Assembly (NCBI GenBank): GCA_016791065.1
Contig: JAEUOD010000147.1
Span: 1-32,237 of the forward strand
DNA from: Dechloromonas sp.
Lineage (GTDB): Bacteria > Pseudomonadota > Gammaproteobacteria > Burkholderiales > Rhodocyclaceae
Length of the DNA: 32,237 nt
Reading direction: 5' to 3'
Below are positions 1-8,229 of this stretch, in pieces; position 1 is the first letter of the stretch, and every line of letters begins with the position of its first letter. A model generated the notes under the pieces. It was not told the DNA's origin. It worked only from the letters and a program-made list of their open reading frames with translations, and made no database searches. The translations under genes and the position numbers were made by a program.

Positions 1-411
1 CGCTTCCTTTGGCACAGGAGCCGCTACCGTCGCAGGCTCAGGCATCTTCGGTGCTGGAACAGGCTGCGCGCTCAGCGTCGTACTGCTGAGCAGGGCCGGC
101 TCACTGACCACAAGCGCGTCAGCAAGTGGGGGCACCTGCGGGTGGGCCATCGGTGGTGCCAGCTCGGCGACGGGTGCTGGGCTAGCAGGGGGTGCTGGAG
201 GCTGTTCTACTGGGGCTGGATTCCCCGGCATCAAGAAGATTGCACCGCCAATCACCAGGCCCAGAGCAATAGCCAACAAGAGGGCGCGACGATGGTTTGC
301 CGACGACGAAACGACCGGCGAGACGCGCACTTCCGGAGGCAGGCCAGCCGACTCCTCCATGCCGCTGCCTCGCTTCTCCAGGTTCTGGAGCATTTGATTG
401 ATCAGACTCAC
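1..411 (-). CDS. mshN: MSHA biogenesis protein MshN, N-terminal part (cut by window edge)
   Basis: Reading the minus strand from a GTG at 409-411 gives 137 codons open to the window edge, so the C-terminal part is missing. The protein begins MSLINQMLQNLEKRG, the opening typical of MshN. A hydrophobic segment at about residues 44-62 (RALLLAIALGLVIGGAIF) indicates a single-pass inner-membrane anchor, followed by a Pro/Ala-rich periplasmic linker. MshN proteins usually end in TPR repeats that help assemble the pilus secretin; that region would lie outside the window. The GTG is supported by a GAGG sequence overlapping the mshM stop codon 7 nt upstream, which suggests coupled translation. Identity rests on the N-terminal motif, the membrane anchor and the position after mshM. 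Confidence 0.8.
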   Translation of the reverse strand, partial: MSLINQMLQNLEKRGSGMEESAGLPPEVRVSPVVSSSANHRRALLLAIALGLVIGGAIFLMPGNPAPVEQPPAPPASPAPVAELAPPMAHPQVPPLADALVVSEPALLSSTTLSAQPVPAPKMPEPATVAAPVPKEA

Positions 412-418
412 TACCGCC

Positions 419-1354
419 TCACCACCAGTACCACGGGCGCTGCGCCCCCTCGGTGTCGCGCGCCGCGGCACGGACATGCGCTGCTTTGACCTGCTGCCGG
501 CCTTCGCCAAAGACAGCGAGCAGACACTTGTTGGCCAGGATGTTGATCAGCCGCGGGGTGCCACGACTCGCCTTGTGCAGAGCCGCCACCGCGTCGTCGG
601 AAAACAGTTCGCCAGCCAGCATGCCAGCCGTTCGCAGGCGCTGGTTGAGATACTGGCGTAATTCGTCGCGATGCATGCCGGACAGGCGGAAGGAAAATGC
701 GATGCGCTGGCGCAATTGGCGGATGGCCGGGTTGGCTAGGTGGACATCGAGTTCGGGCTGACCGAACATCACGATCTGCAACAGCTTGCGCTTTTCGGTT
801 TCGAGATTGGAAAGCAGGCGCAGGGTTTCCAGGGCCTGAATCGGGATCGCCTGCGCTTCGTCGAGCAGCACGACCACGGTCTTCTGTTCGATGGCGAACT
901 GCAGCAGGGCTTCATTGAGCGACTTGAGCAGACGATGCGAATCGGCCCCCTCATCCAATTCCATGCCGAGTTCGTCGGCGACTGAACGCAGCAACGTTTC
1001 CGGCGAGAGGCCGGGATTGGGCAAATACGCCGTAACGCAGTCTTCCTGCTCCAGCACCCGGAGCAGGCGACGGCAAAGCAGCGTCTTGCCGGTACCGACC
1101 TCGCCGGTGATCTTGATGAAACCCTCGCCGCTCTTCAGCGCGATCAGCAAGGTATTGAGCCCCTCCTGATGCGTGCGCGTGGCGACCACGAACTCGGTGT
1201 CCGGCGTGATGCCGAACGGCGCCTCCCAGAGGCCGAAATGTTCCAGATAGAGCGGCACCGGCACCGCAGCCACCCGCTCGCGGCGACGCAGCGTCCGCTT
1301 CGCGCTCACTGCTTCCGGGTTGACCAGGGTCAGGATGCCGGCTTTGTCGTTCAT
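419..1354 (-). CDS. mshM: MSHA biogenesis ATPase MshM (ExeA/GspA-like AAA protein)
   Basis: A 311-residue AAA ATPase. Walker A GEVGTGKT lies at about residues 84-91 and Walker B VVLLDEAQ at about 151-158. An N-terminal LYLEHFGLWEAPFGITPD stretch is typical of the ExeA/GspA/MshM family. Family members use ATP to help insert or assemble the secretin across peptidoglycan, and MshM does this for the MSHA pilus (family knowledge). The ATG at 1352-1354 overlaps the mshL stop by one base (TGATG). A GTG one codon upstream (1355-1357) is an equally possible start. mshN follows 7 bp downstream. Unlike some GspA/ExeA proteins there is no fused peptidoglycan-binding domain; the chain ends in an aromatic RPWYWW tail. 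Confidence 0.92.
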   Translation of the reverse strand: MNDKAGILTLVNPEAVSAKRTLRRRERVAAVPVPLYLEHFGLWEAPFGITPDTEFVVATRTHQEGLNTLLIALKSGEGFIKITGEVGTGKTLLCRRLLRVLEQEDCVTAYLPNPGLSPETLLRSVADELGMELDEGADSHRLLKSLNEALLQFAIEQKTVVVLLDEAQAIPIQALETLRLLSNLETEKRKLLQIVMFGQPELDVHLANPAIRQLRQRIAFSFRLSGMHRDELRQYLNQRLRTAGMLAGELFSDDAVAALHKASRGTPRLINILANKCLLAVFGEGRQQVKAAHVRAAARDTEGAQRPWYWW

Positions 1355-3252
1355 CACTGGCGATTGAGCAGATCGGGCGTCTGCCGGAAACGCTGCGGAT
1401 CGTACTCGCGCAGACGGGCCTGGGTATCTTCAAGATCCTGCTGCCAGTCGCTATCGTCCTGGATCAGCGTCGGCTTGAGCAGGATGACCAGTTCGCGCTT
1501 GTTCATCATCCGGTCGGTCTGCTTGAAGAAATGGCCGAACAGGGGAACCTCACCTACCCCGGGTACCTTGTTTACCCCGTCCGCCTGGCCTTCCGACATC
1601 AGGCCGCCAATCGCGACGATCATGCCGTCGCGGACGCGAACGATGCTGTCGCTCTCCTTCACCTTGGTCGAGGCGTAGGGCAGCGTATAGGTGCCAAGCT
1701 GGCCGAAGTTGATCGTCTTGTCTTTTTCCGAAACATCGGTCACCGAGGGACGGATGTGCAGCGTGATGCTGCCGAGGTCGTCGATCTGCGGCGTCACGTC
1801 GAGAGCGATGCCGGAGAAGAAGGGCTGGGCCGTAATCGTCGGCGGGTTAAAGGAGGTCGCACCGGTCGTCGTGCCGGAGTTGGTATAGGAGGGGGGTGTC
1901 ACCGAGGTAATGTAGTAGTCGTCGCTGCCGACCTTGATCACCGCCTTCTGGTTATTGAGGGTGGCGATGCGCGGGTTCGACATCACATAGACCGTTCCCT
2001 GCGTTTGCAGGAAATTGATCAAGGCGCCGAAGTTGCCGGTCTGGAAGGCCAGACCGAGCGCGCCGGCAACCGGGAAGCTTTTCAGGATGCTGGTTGCCGC
2101 ACCGGCCAGGGTAGCCGGATTGACCAGGGTATTGCCGCTGGCATCGACCGACACCGTATTCAACGGTTGCCCGCCGGGGAAGGCGTAGTTCGAGGTCATG
2201 CCGTTGTTCGACCAGCGGTGCCCGCCGTATTTGTCGAAGGCTGCCCAGTTGATTCCGGTCTTGAACTCGTCGTTGAGCTGCACCTCGATGATTTTGGCTT
2301 CGATCATGACCTGCCGCTCGATATTGGCCTGCAGGGCCTTGAGCAAACGCTCGACCTCGCGCAACTCGGATGGCAGGGCGCGCACCATGACCACGCCGGA
2401 CTGGCCGTTGATCAGGAAATTGCGGCCTTCCGGACATTTGATCTTGTCCAGGCGCTGCGCCATCAACTGGCCGACCATGGTCGCGCTGCTCGGATAAGCC
2501 GCGCTGCCGCCAACCCGCGAAACTTCATATTCGCAGCTGAGCACCGTCGCCATGGCCTGCGAGAGATCGAACCAGAAATCGTTGACCACGCCGGTAAAGA
2601 CGTTGACGCTTTCGTTAAGGGCGTTGGATTGCGGCACAGCCGGCTGCGTTTGGCCGCTGACCCCGGTCGCGGTCGTTCCCTGGCTGGCTGCCGGCGCTGC
2701 GGCTCCTGAGGTCGTGACGCGAATTGAAGACGTGCCGCCACGCTTGCTGGCCAGATAGCTGACCTGGAACAGACGGGTCTGCAGGGTATTGGGAATGACG
2801 GTGATGCGTGTCCCCTGGACCCGGAAATCGTAGCCGTAGAGATCACGCATGGTCTCCAGCGCCTCACGCACCGTGACGTTCTTGAGGTTCGCCGTGACGT
2901 TGCCGCTCAGATCGGGCGGCAGGAGCATGCTGTAGCGGGTTCCCGAGACCAGAGCCATGAAGACCTGGCCGGCCGGCGCATTACTGACCGCCAGGTCGAA
3001 ACGCGGTTCGGCCGCCTTGGCCGAACGTGGCGCCTCGATCTGCAGCGGCGGCAGCAGCGCCTCGTTGATCGCCGGGTTGTTGAGCTCGGCGGCTTTCGCC
3101 TTGTTGCCGGCGCTCGCTGTCTGCAGGCCGTCGACCATCCGCCCGTAGGTCTCGTTCTTGGGTACCCAGGGCGCGGTGCAACCGGCCAGCAGGATGCCCG
3201 ACAAGCCCACCGTGGCGAGCATGCGTACTTTATGTCCGTTCTTTTGTCTCAT
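1354..3252 (-). CDS. mshL: MSHA secretin MshL, outer-membrane lipoprotein
   Basis: A 632-residue secretin that should form the outer-membrane channel for the MSHA pilus. The N-terminus is a lipoprotein signal with lipobox LLAGC and acylated Cys25. An STN-like/N0 region spans about residues 85-155 (with VTVREALETMRDLYGYDF). A Ser/Thr/Ala/Gln-rich stretch follows at about 172-215, then the secretin core from about 315 (VMIEAKIIEVQLNDEF) to about 610, ending in the conserved VPGVGEVPLFGHFFKQ...ELVILLKP motif. Cys240 and Cys273 could form a disulphide. The ATG at 3250-3252 has a GGAAGG-like ribosome site just upstream. mshK ends 10 bp before it and mshM overlaps its stop codon, consistent with one operon. 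Confidence 0.95.
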   Translation of the reverse strand: MRQKNGHKVRMLATVGLSGILLAGCTAPWVPKNETYGRMVDGLQTASAGNKAKAAELNNPAINEALLPPLQIEAPRSAKAAEPRFDLAVSNAPAGQVFMALVSGTRYSMLLPPDLSGNVTANLKNVTVREALETMRDLYGYDFRVQGTRITVIPNTLQTRLFQVSYLASKRGGTSSIRVTTSGAAAPAASQGTTATGVSGQTQPAVPQSNALNESVNVFTGVVNDFWFDLSQAMATVLSCEYEVSRVGGSAAYPSSATMVGQLMAQRLDKIKCPEGRNFLINGQSGVVMVRALPSELREVERLLKALQANIERQVMIEAKIIEVQLNDEFKTGINWAAFDKYGGHRWSNNGMTSNYAFPGGQPLNTVSVDASGNTLVNPATLAGAATSILKSFPVAGALGLAFQTGNFGALINFLQTQGTVYVMSNPRIATLNNQKAVIKVGSDDYYITSVTPPSYTNSGTTTGATSFNPPTITAQPFFSGIALDVTPQIDDLGSITLHIRPSVTDVSEKDKTINFGQLGTYTLPYASTKVKESDSIVRVRDGMIVAIGGLMSEGQADGVNKVPGVGEVPLFGHFFKQTDRMMNKRELVILLKPTLIQDDSDWQQDLEDTQARLREYDPQRFRQTPDLLNRQ

Positions 3253-3262
3253 CTGCCTTCCC

Positions 3263-3634
3263 TCACCGCTGGCGCCGGACGCTGGCCGGCCTCGCCGGCT
3301 GCTTGTCGACGGCTGGCGTCAACATCAATATTTCCCTGCCACCGGGGCCCTTCAATTCCACTTCAGCCTCGCCGATACGGACCAGCGTCCAGCCATCGAT
3401 CTGGCCGCCCACCGCCAGGGTCTGGCCGCTGATCGTCGCCAGCGGCTTCGCACCATGACGCCGTATGATCGACTGCAAGTTCCGCTCCGCCGGCATTGTC
3501 GCCTCGTCCTCGGCCACACCGCGAAAGCCCGCCATATAGGCCGCCGGCGGCTGCGTCGGATCGCGCATCGATGTCGCCAGCGCCGGCAGCGCCAGGAGCA
3601 AATGACCGAGCAATAAAATCAGAGCTTTAGCCAT
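3263..3634 (-). CDS. mshK: MSHA biogenesis protein MshK
   Basis: A small 123-residue exported protein. It has a hydrophobic signal sequence (residues about 3-20, probable cleavage after ALA) and then the MRDPTQPP motif, matching the DPTRP-type motif near the mature N-terminus of MshK and the related PilP/GspC-like group. A short beta-rich domain follows (NLQSIIRRHGAKPLATISGQ). The likely role is a periplasmic link between the inner-membrane alignment complex (MshI/J) and the secretin MshL, by analogy with PilP. Its ATG lies inside the last codons of mshJ (16-nt overlap) and mshL starts 10 bp downstream. The name rests on motif, size and position. Confidence 0.85.
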   Translation of the reverse strand: MAKALILLLGHLLLALPALATSMRDPTQPPAAYMAGFRGVAEDEATMPAERNLQSIIRRHGAKPLATISGQTLAVGGQIDGWTLVRIGEAEVELKGPGGREILMLTPAVDKQPARPASVRRQR

Positions 3635-4317
3635 GCCCGCTCCAGACTGTAGGTATGAAGCTTCAGGCGCAGCTCCGCCCTCGGGTAATCGGCCGTCAGG
3701 CTGACTTCGCCCCAGATCAGGCGTTGCGGCAACTTTTCCAGTTCGGCGACATAGGCCGCAAGATCGGCGTAGCTGCCCTGCAGGCGCACCTCGACGGCAT
3801 GCTTCCAGAGGTCGTTCGCGCCCCCGACGCCAGGCGCCGGCAGCACCTTATCCGCCGCATTGGCCGGCGACTGCGCCGGTATTTCCTCGGCTGGCCCCGC
3901 CGACACGACCGGCAGGCTGCGCAGGCTCACCAGGCGCAGGTTGGCATGGCGGGTCAGCAACTGTTCGAGCAGGGCCGTGATCTGGCCCGGCGACACCAGC
4001 AGTTTCTCGTGATGGGCGAGCGCCTCCTGCAACTCGCCCTGCTGCGCGCGCAGCGTCTTCAGGCGGTTGCGATTGTCTTCGTCGGGATCGCGGATTTCGT
4101 TCCGCAATTTGCCGATCTGCAATTGCAGAGCTTGCAATTCGCCCTGCTCGGCCAGCATCTGTTTCTGCAAAAGGCTGGCCCGCGCCATCGGCAGATCGAC
4201 GAACAGGGAATTGCCGATGAGCAATACGCCACCGACCACGGCGGCGGCGACGAGTGCCCGTTCGCGCTGGGTCAGCGCGTCGTAACGAGCCAGCATGGCC
4301 TTCCAGCGCCGCTTCAT
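3619..4317 (-). CDS. mshJ: MSHA biogenesis protein MshJ (PilO/GspM-like)
   Basis: A 232-residue bitopic inner-membrane protein: short cytoplasmic N-terminus, one membrane helix at about residues 21-40 (ALVAAAVVGGVLLIGNSLFV), a predicted coiled coil at about 45-110 rich in Leu/Gln/Glu, and a C-terminal periplasmic ferredoxin-like domain. This is the PilO/GspM plan; MshJ occupies that place in MSHA systems. The ATG at 4315-4317 overlaps the stop of the preceding pilN-like gene by one base (TGATG), which supports this start over an in-frame TTG one codon upstream. PilO-type proteins pair with PilN, and the two genes are adjacent here. Confidence 0.88.
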   Translation of the reverse strand: MKRRWKAMLARYDALTQRERALVAAAVVGGVLLIGNSLFVDLPMARASLLQKQMLAEQGELQALQLQIGKLRNEIRDPDEDNRNRLKTLRAQQGELQEALAHHEKLLVSPGQITALLEQLLTRHANLRLVSLRSLPVVSAGPAEEIPAQSPANAADKVLPAPGVGGANDLWKHAVEVRLQGSYADLAAYVAELEKLPQRLIWGEVSLTADYPRAELRLKLHTYSLERAWLKL

Positions 4318-5006
4318 CAACGTCCTCCCCCGGTATCCGCACCAGCCTTGGGAATATCCGTCGTGCGCAGGGCAAACTCGACAAACCAGCGCTCGCTGCC
4401 CGATGCCGCAGCTTCAGCCGACGCCCCGCCTTCGGTGCTACCCGGCTGCTTCCAGGTTGCCCCCCGCATGTCGAGCGAAGCGAAACGGCGGCCGCTGAAA
4501 ACTGCCTCGCCTTCCAGGCGCCGCAAGTACGGCGGCAGCAGGGCCTGATCGTTGAGACGGCCGCGGATTTCAAGTTGCCGCCCGCCCTCTGCAACCATGA
4601 AACCGGTCAGCCAGAGGCCATCGACGCCGGCCCTTGAAAAGGCATGCATCATCTCGGCAACGACCGGAGCCGACGGCTCGCCGGTCATGCTGCGCAACAG
4701 GTCGAGGGATTTGCGGGCCTGCCGCACATCCTGCTCGACTTGCACGACTTCCGCTGCGATTGCCGGATCGGCCTTGCGTACCGAGAAACTCGCCGTCATC
4801 GCGGCAAAGGCTGCGCGCGCGGCCAGCAACTGGGTGTTCACCGAAGCCGCGTTCTGAGCCCGGCTAGCCAGCGTCCAGCGCGTAATACCCGCCCCGAGGG
4901 CGACGAGCAACACCGAAATCAAGGTGGCAAGCACCAGATTGTGGGCGGTCAGCCAGTCCTTGCGGCGACGCAAGCTGGGATCGAAGAGGTTGATCTGGCG
5001 GCTCAC
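4317..5006 (-). CDS. PilN-like MSHA assembly protein (second half of a split MshI)
   Basis: A 229-residue protein starting at a GTG (5004-5006) that overlaps the mshI stop as GTGA. The resulting N-terminus MSRQINLFDPSL carries the INLF/INL motif by which PilN proteins bind PilM. One membrane helix lies at about residues 22-43, followed by a coiled coil and a small periplasmic domain (GVDGLWLTGFMVAEGGRQLEI), typical of PilN/GspL C-terminal halves. A longer reading from 5045 would overlap mshI by 43 bp and lacks this motif at its start, so it is rejected. Together with the upstream PilM-like MshI it supplies the functions of one fused MshI/GspL-type protein. Some annotations call such genes mshI2 or pilN. 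Confidence 0.85.
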   Translation of the reverse strand: MSRQINLFDPSLRRRKDWLTAHNLVLATLISVLLVALGAGITRWTLASRAQNAASVNTQLLAARAAFAAMTASFSVRKADPAIAAEVVQVEQDVRQARKSLDLLRSMTGEPSAPVVAEMMHAFSRAGVDGLWLTGFMVAEGGRQLEIRGRLNDQALLPPYLRRLEGEAVFSGRRFASLDMRGATWKQPGSTEGGASAEAAASGSERWFVEFALRTTDIPKAGADTGGGR

Positions 5007-5959
5007 GCCTTGACCTCGTCGTTGCGCAACGCGGCGCCGATGCAACTCAGGGCACGGCGCTGGGCTTCGCTGTCGCGCAATTCAGGGAAGGCCGAGAGAT
5101 CCATGACCCGACTCAGGTCCAGCGCCTCGAACGGCAGGTAGAGGGCGTTGCGGAACTGCTCCTCAAGGCCGCTTTCGGGCGGCAGGGCAACGATCATGTT
5201 GGACAGGGAAATACCGCTGAACTGGCGATCCACGGTATCCATCGAGCGCTGCATTTCAAGCACGACACGTTCGGCAAGCTGCTCGCGGCGCTCAGCCGAG
5301 GCCTGGGCGATCTGCACGGCACCGATTTCGATGCGACGAAAAGCGAATAGTTCGCCCCGGAAGGTGAAGGTCAGCAGGGCGGAATTTTCCCCGAAGGCAA
5401 GGAAAGCCAAACCCCGATTCTCGTCTTCGAACAACTCGGCGATGTTGCGCTGCGCCAGTTCGGGCAGATCGATTGCCTCCAGGCCCAAACCGGCTTCATG
5501 GAAAGCGTTGGCCAGCGGCGCCACGCCGTTCCGGTTCGCCACGGCCAGAAATAACTGCTGGGCCCGGTTCGTCGAGCCCCCCTCGGGCAAGGGCAAAATA
5601 TCGAATACCGCCTGTTCAGCGGGAATGTCGCAGAGATCCTTGAGCTTCCAGCGCAGGGCATCCTTCATCTCGGCTTCGGGCACCGGTGGCGCCTCGGCCT
5701 GAACGAACTGGTAGCCTTCGCCGAGCAGCGTTGTGCACCGGAACCCCTTGGCCTCCCGGCGCTTGGCAAAAGTCTTGAGGCATATCTGAAGCGGATCCTC
5801 ACCGCCGGCGACCGCGCCTGGCAAAGGCTCCGAGAACCAGCGCTGCAGCACCGGCTTTTCCCCTGTAACACGGGTCACATGGGCAAACTCAACGTGTTGC
5901 TGGTGCCGGGACACGGCCAGCCAGCCTGGTTCACGTCTGCGCTTGCTGAGGAAAAACAT
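5003..5959 (-). CDS. mshI: MSHA biogenesis protein MshI (PilM-like, actin-fold)
   Basis: A 318-residue soluble cytoplasmic protein with no membrane helix. The N-terminus (FLSKRRREPGWLAVS) and the EAEMKDALRWKLKDLCDIP segment match MshI/PilM-type actin-fold proteins that sit on the cytoplasmic face of the pilus machine. It should bind the N-terminal INLF motif of the PilN-like product encoded next. The chosen ATG is at 5957-5959; an in-frame TTG seven codons upstream is possible and neither has a strong ribosome site. It is the first gene of the I-N block, preceded by a 113-bp gap with a candidate promoter. It overlaps the next gene by 4 nt. Confidence 0.85.
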   Translation of the reverse strand: MFFLSKRRREPGWLAVSRHQQHVEFAHVTRVTGEKPVLQRWFSEPLPGAVAGGEDPLQICLKTFAKRREAKGFRCTTLLGEGYQFVQAEAPPVPEAEMKDALRWKLKDLCDIPAEQAVFDILPLPEGGSTNRAQQLFLAVANRNGVAPLANAFHEAGLGLEAIDLPELAQRNIAELFEDENRGLAFLAFGENSALLTFTFRGELFAFRRIEIGAVQIAQASAERREQLAERVVLEMQRSMDTVDRQFSGISLSNMIVALPPESGLEEQFRNALYLPFEALDLSRVMDLSAFPELRDSEAQRRALSCIGAALRNDEVKA

Positions 5960-5992
5960 CAAAATCCCGGCCTTTTTCAATAATTCGCTTGA

Positions 5993-6021
5993 ATACTATC
6001 CACTAAAGGCCTATTTTTCAA
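5993..6021 (-). promoter_or_regulatory. Candidate sigma70-type promoter for the mshI-N block
   Basis: On the minus strand TTGAAA (6016-6021, five of six matches to the -35 consensus) is separated by 17 bases from TAGTAT (5993-5998, four of six to the -10). It lies about 35 bp upstream of the mshI ATG, in the only sizeable gap inside the msh locus. The surrounding 113 bp (5960-6072) is visibly AT-richer than the flanking genes. Seen by eye only; no transcript data. Confidence 0.5.
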
Positions 6022-6072
6022 CGACTTTTTGAATTCACCTTCCTCATCCATGACACACAATTGTCTCTGGCC

Positions 6073-6519
6073 CTACTCCGAGGTGGCGATCACCAGACGC
6101 GAACGCTCGACGTAGGTAACTCCGGCCGCCGTCGCATCGACCGCCGGGCAGGCGGCAGCCGGGCAAGCTACTGCACGTATCTCGAAAACACGCACCGTCC
6201 GGCCGACGCCGGGAGCCGTCTCGCCTTCCTGATAGAGTCGGGAATCGCAGCTCACCGTGACATAGAAACCATCGGTCTCGGCCCTGAGGTCGAGCGTCGA
6301 CGAGAGACTGCTGCAGGTTTGCCAGCCCCCTTTCAGTGCCTGGTAGAGCCCCCACTCGTTACCGGCGCGGGCTGCCTGCCAGGCCCTTGCGGAAAGGACG
6401 TCCTGGGCAATGGTCATTTGCTGGTTGGTGCCGAGGAAAAGCATGGCCGAGGCCAGCCCGGCCAGGATGACCAGGACAACGATCGCGGCGATTACGCCGA
6501 AGCCGCGCTGAGCTTTCAT
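6073..6519 (-). CDS. mshP: MSHA minor pilin-like protein MshP
   Basis: A 148-residue prepilin-like protein with leader MKAQRG followed by FGVIAAIVVLVILAGLASAML. It keeps Gly-Phe at the cleavage site but has Ala, not Glu, at mature position 5. Loss of Glu5 is a feature of tip-type minor pilins of the GspK/PilX kind, and MshP proteins share this hydrophobic opening. The rest is a Cys-containing globular part (CSSL, CDSR, and the VACPAAACPA pair). Its ATG overlaps the mshO stop (ATGA). It is the last gene of the E-P block; the 113-bp gap follows. Confidence 0.85.
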   Translation of the reverse strand: MKAQRGFGVIAAIVVLVILAGLASAMLFLGTNQQMTIAQDVLSARAWQAARAGNEWGLYQALKGGWQTCSSLSSTLDLRAETDGFYVTVSCDSRLYQEGETAPGVGRTVRVFEIRAVACPAAACPAVDATAAGVTYVERSRLVIATSE

Positions 6520-7319
6520 GGCGCGTTGTCCACGTGAACGCCGTGCACCAGGTTGAGGCTCTCACCGCTGCGACTGAGCGTCAGGCGCAGCCAGAGAAAA
6601 CCGTTCTGCTGCGTCGCCCCCTGGTTGGGATCGTAAACAAAGCTGCAGGCCGCGACATCGCTGGCAACCTGAGCACCGGCCGTCGAAGCACAGGTCGTCG
6701 CCGGATCGGCAGCAAAGCCGGCCACCGTGCGGTAGAGCGCCGTTCCGAGGCAACTGTAGAAGACACTCTGTTCAGCATCGGCAACGACCACGAAGCGCCC
6801 GCCTTCGTAGCCCGAGGGAAACTGCTTGGCCCCCGTAAGCACGATACGGTGACGGCGTACCGCCGATGCACCATCAACCGAATCGATCGCTGCCCGGTTG
6901 CTACCGGCGTAAACATCGGCCGCCGCCTGGTTGCCGATCACCACCCAGTCGCCGGCGGCCGGCACGGCGGACATCGGGCTCAGCACATCGAAACTGGTCG
7001 TTGCCTCGGTCGGGTCAAGCCACGAACTGGCGGTGGTCGTATCGGGCGCCATGCGATAGCGGCCGCCAGTCGTCGTCGGCACCAGGCGGAAGCAGGTTGG
7101 CGACTGGAGCACGATGGAGTTCGGCACGGCGCGCCGGACATCGGTTGCCATGCGGCGCACGGCGATATCGGCCAGTTCGGTCAGGTCGGAACGCCGCTTG
7201 GTATCGACGTAGCTGTCGATGGCCGGCTTGAGAAAAATGGTTAGCGTGGCCGCGATGATGCCGGTGATCACCATCACCATGATCAGTTCGACAAGCGTGA
7301 ATCCGCGACTGTTTCTCAT
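6516..7319 (-). CDS. mshO: MSHA minor pilin MshO
   Basis: A 267-residue minor pilin. The class III leader MRNSRG is followed by FTLVELIMVMVITGIIAATLTIFL, with Glu5 present. The large C-terminal part, with a long disulphide-capable region (CFRLVP, YSCLG, TTCAST, AACSF), is typical of GspJ/PilW-like minor pilins, the group to which MshO belongs. It should be processed by a prepilin peptidase encoded elsewhere; none is in this window. It overlaps mshD upstream and mshP downstream by 4 nt each (ATGA). Confidence 0.88.
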   Translation of the reverse strand: MRNSRGFTLVELIMVMVITGIIAATLTIFLKPAIDSYVDTKRRSDLTELADIAVRRMATDVRRAVPNSIVLQSPTCFRLVPTTTGGRYRMAPDTTTASSWLDPTEATTSFDVLSPMSAVPAAGDWVVIGNQAAADVYAGSNRAAIDSVDGASAVRRHRIVLTGAKQFPSGYEGGRFVVVADAEQSVFYSCLGTALYRTVAGFAADPATTCASTAGAQVASDVAACSFVYDPNQGATQQNGFLWLRLTLSRSGESLNLVHGVHVDNAP

Positions 7320-7792
7320 GATGCGTAAGGCGTACGCCAGCCGGTCAGATGGAAATTTTCGCCGCCACGGCTGACCGTCACCTCGATACGCAAGGTATCG
7401 GCAACCCCCTGCCAGCTGGCCGAACTGACATTGACGCTGACTGCATAACTCTCCAGGCCAGCCACGGCGTCGCCGTCGACGTCACAAACGCCCGTCGTCT
7501 GGTAGAGATGGTAGTCGCGCACATCGTCAAAGGCTGACCGCACCGACTGGGCAGCACCGCAGCCTGCCAGCGCGTTGGTCGGCGCCGTGCCAGCGATGGC
7601 GTAGGGCTTGAGCAGGATCTCCTCCATCAACTCCTCGGCGACGGCGACCATCTGCTTCTGGATCATCGGGTCGGCGCTGGTCTTGACCACGGTATTAAAG
7701 GTCAACAGCACACCACCCAGCCCAACTCCGATGATGACCATGGCGACCACCATTTCAACCAGCGTGAAGCCGCGCATTTGCCTAGCGGACAT
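7316..7792 (-). CDS. mshD: MSHA minor pilin MshD
   Basis: A 158-residue minor pilin with leader MSARQMRG and mature start FTLVEMVVAMVIIGVGLGGVLLTF, Glu5 present. The conserved MVAVAEELMEEILLKPY after the helix is characteristic of GspI/MshD/PilV-type proteins. Two cysteines (GCGAAQ, GVCDVD) may form a disulphide. It overlaps the mshC stop by 11 nt and mshO by 4 nt. Within the pilus priming complex MshD would act with MshC, O and P (inference from homologous minor pilins). Confidence 0.88.
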   Translation of the reverse strand: MSARQMRGFTLVEMVVAMVIIGVGLGGVLLTFNTVVKTSADPMIQKQMVAVAEELMEEILLKPYAIAGTAPTNALAGCGAAQSVRSAFDDVRDYHLYQTTGVCDVDGDAVAGLESYAVSVNVSSASWQGVADTLRIEVTVSRGGENFHLTGWRTPYAS

Positions 7793-8225
7793 GGCCCGTC
7801 GCTCCGATGATCACGATCGCGGGCTGCCCGCCGATCAGCAGGGTCCGGTCGTTGGCCGTTCCATCCGGCTGAAAGTTGAGGGCAGCGGGCACTGGATTGA
7901 AGACGATGCTCGCCGGGTTGCGGCTGCTGACGACGTTACCTCCTGCCCCCGGAATCGGCAGGTCTGCATCGCAGGCGGCCACGTTTTTCTGGCGGGCGAT
8001 CTGGAGCGTGAGGCTCGACGCGGTGAAAGTGACGCAGACCAGGCGACGGTGGCTGCTCGCCGTTTTCTGGGCATAGCGCAGGCTGCTCACCACCTTGTCG
8101 CGGAATTCGGCGGCGAGGATGTCATCGCCGGCGCTCATCCGGGGGAGCGCAACCACCGAGATGATGCCGAGAATGATGATGATGGTGACCAGTTCGATCA
8201 ACGTGAAACCCCGTTGGTACTGCAT
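7782..8225 (-). CDS. mshC: MSHA minor pilin MshC
   Basis: A 147-residue minor pilin: leader MQYQRG, mature start FTLIELVTIIIILGIISVVALPRM, Glu5 present, then FRDKVVSSLRYAQKTA, a GspH/FimT-like helix end. The ATG at 8223-8225 lies 4 bp after the mshQ stop. A much longer in-frame reading from 8432 runs inside mshQ and is rejected because the prepilin leader would be buried. In Vibrio mshC follows mshA directly; here mshQ separates them. Confidence 0.9.
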   Translation of the reverse strand: MQYQRGFTLIELVTIIIILGIISVVALPRMSAGDDILAAEFRDKVVSSLRYAQKTASSHRRLVCVTFTASSLTLQIARQKNVAACDADLPIPGAGGNVVSSRNPASIVFNPVPAALNFQPDGTANDRTLLIGGQPAIVIIGATGHVR

Positions 8226-8229
8226 GGGA

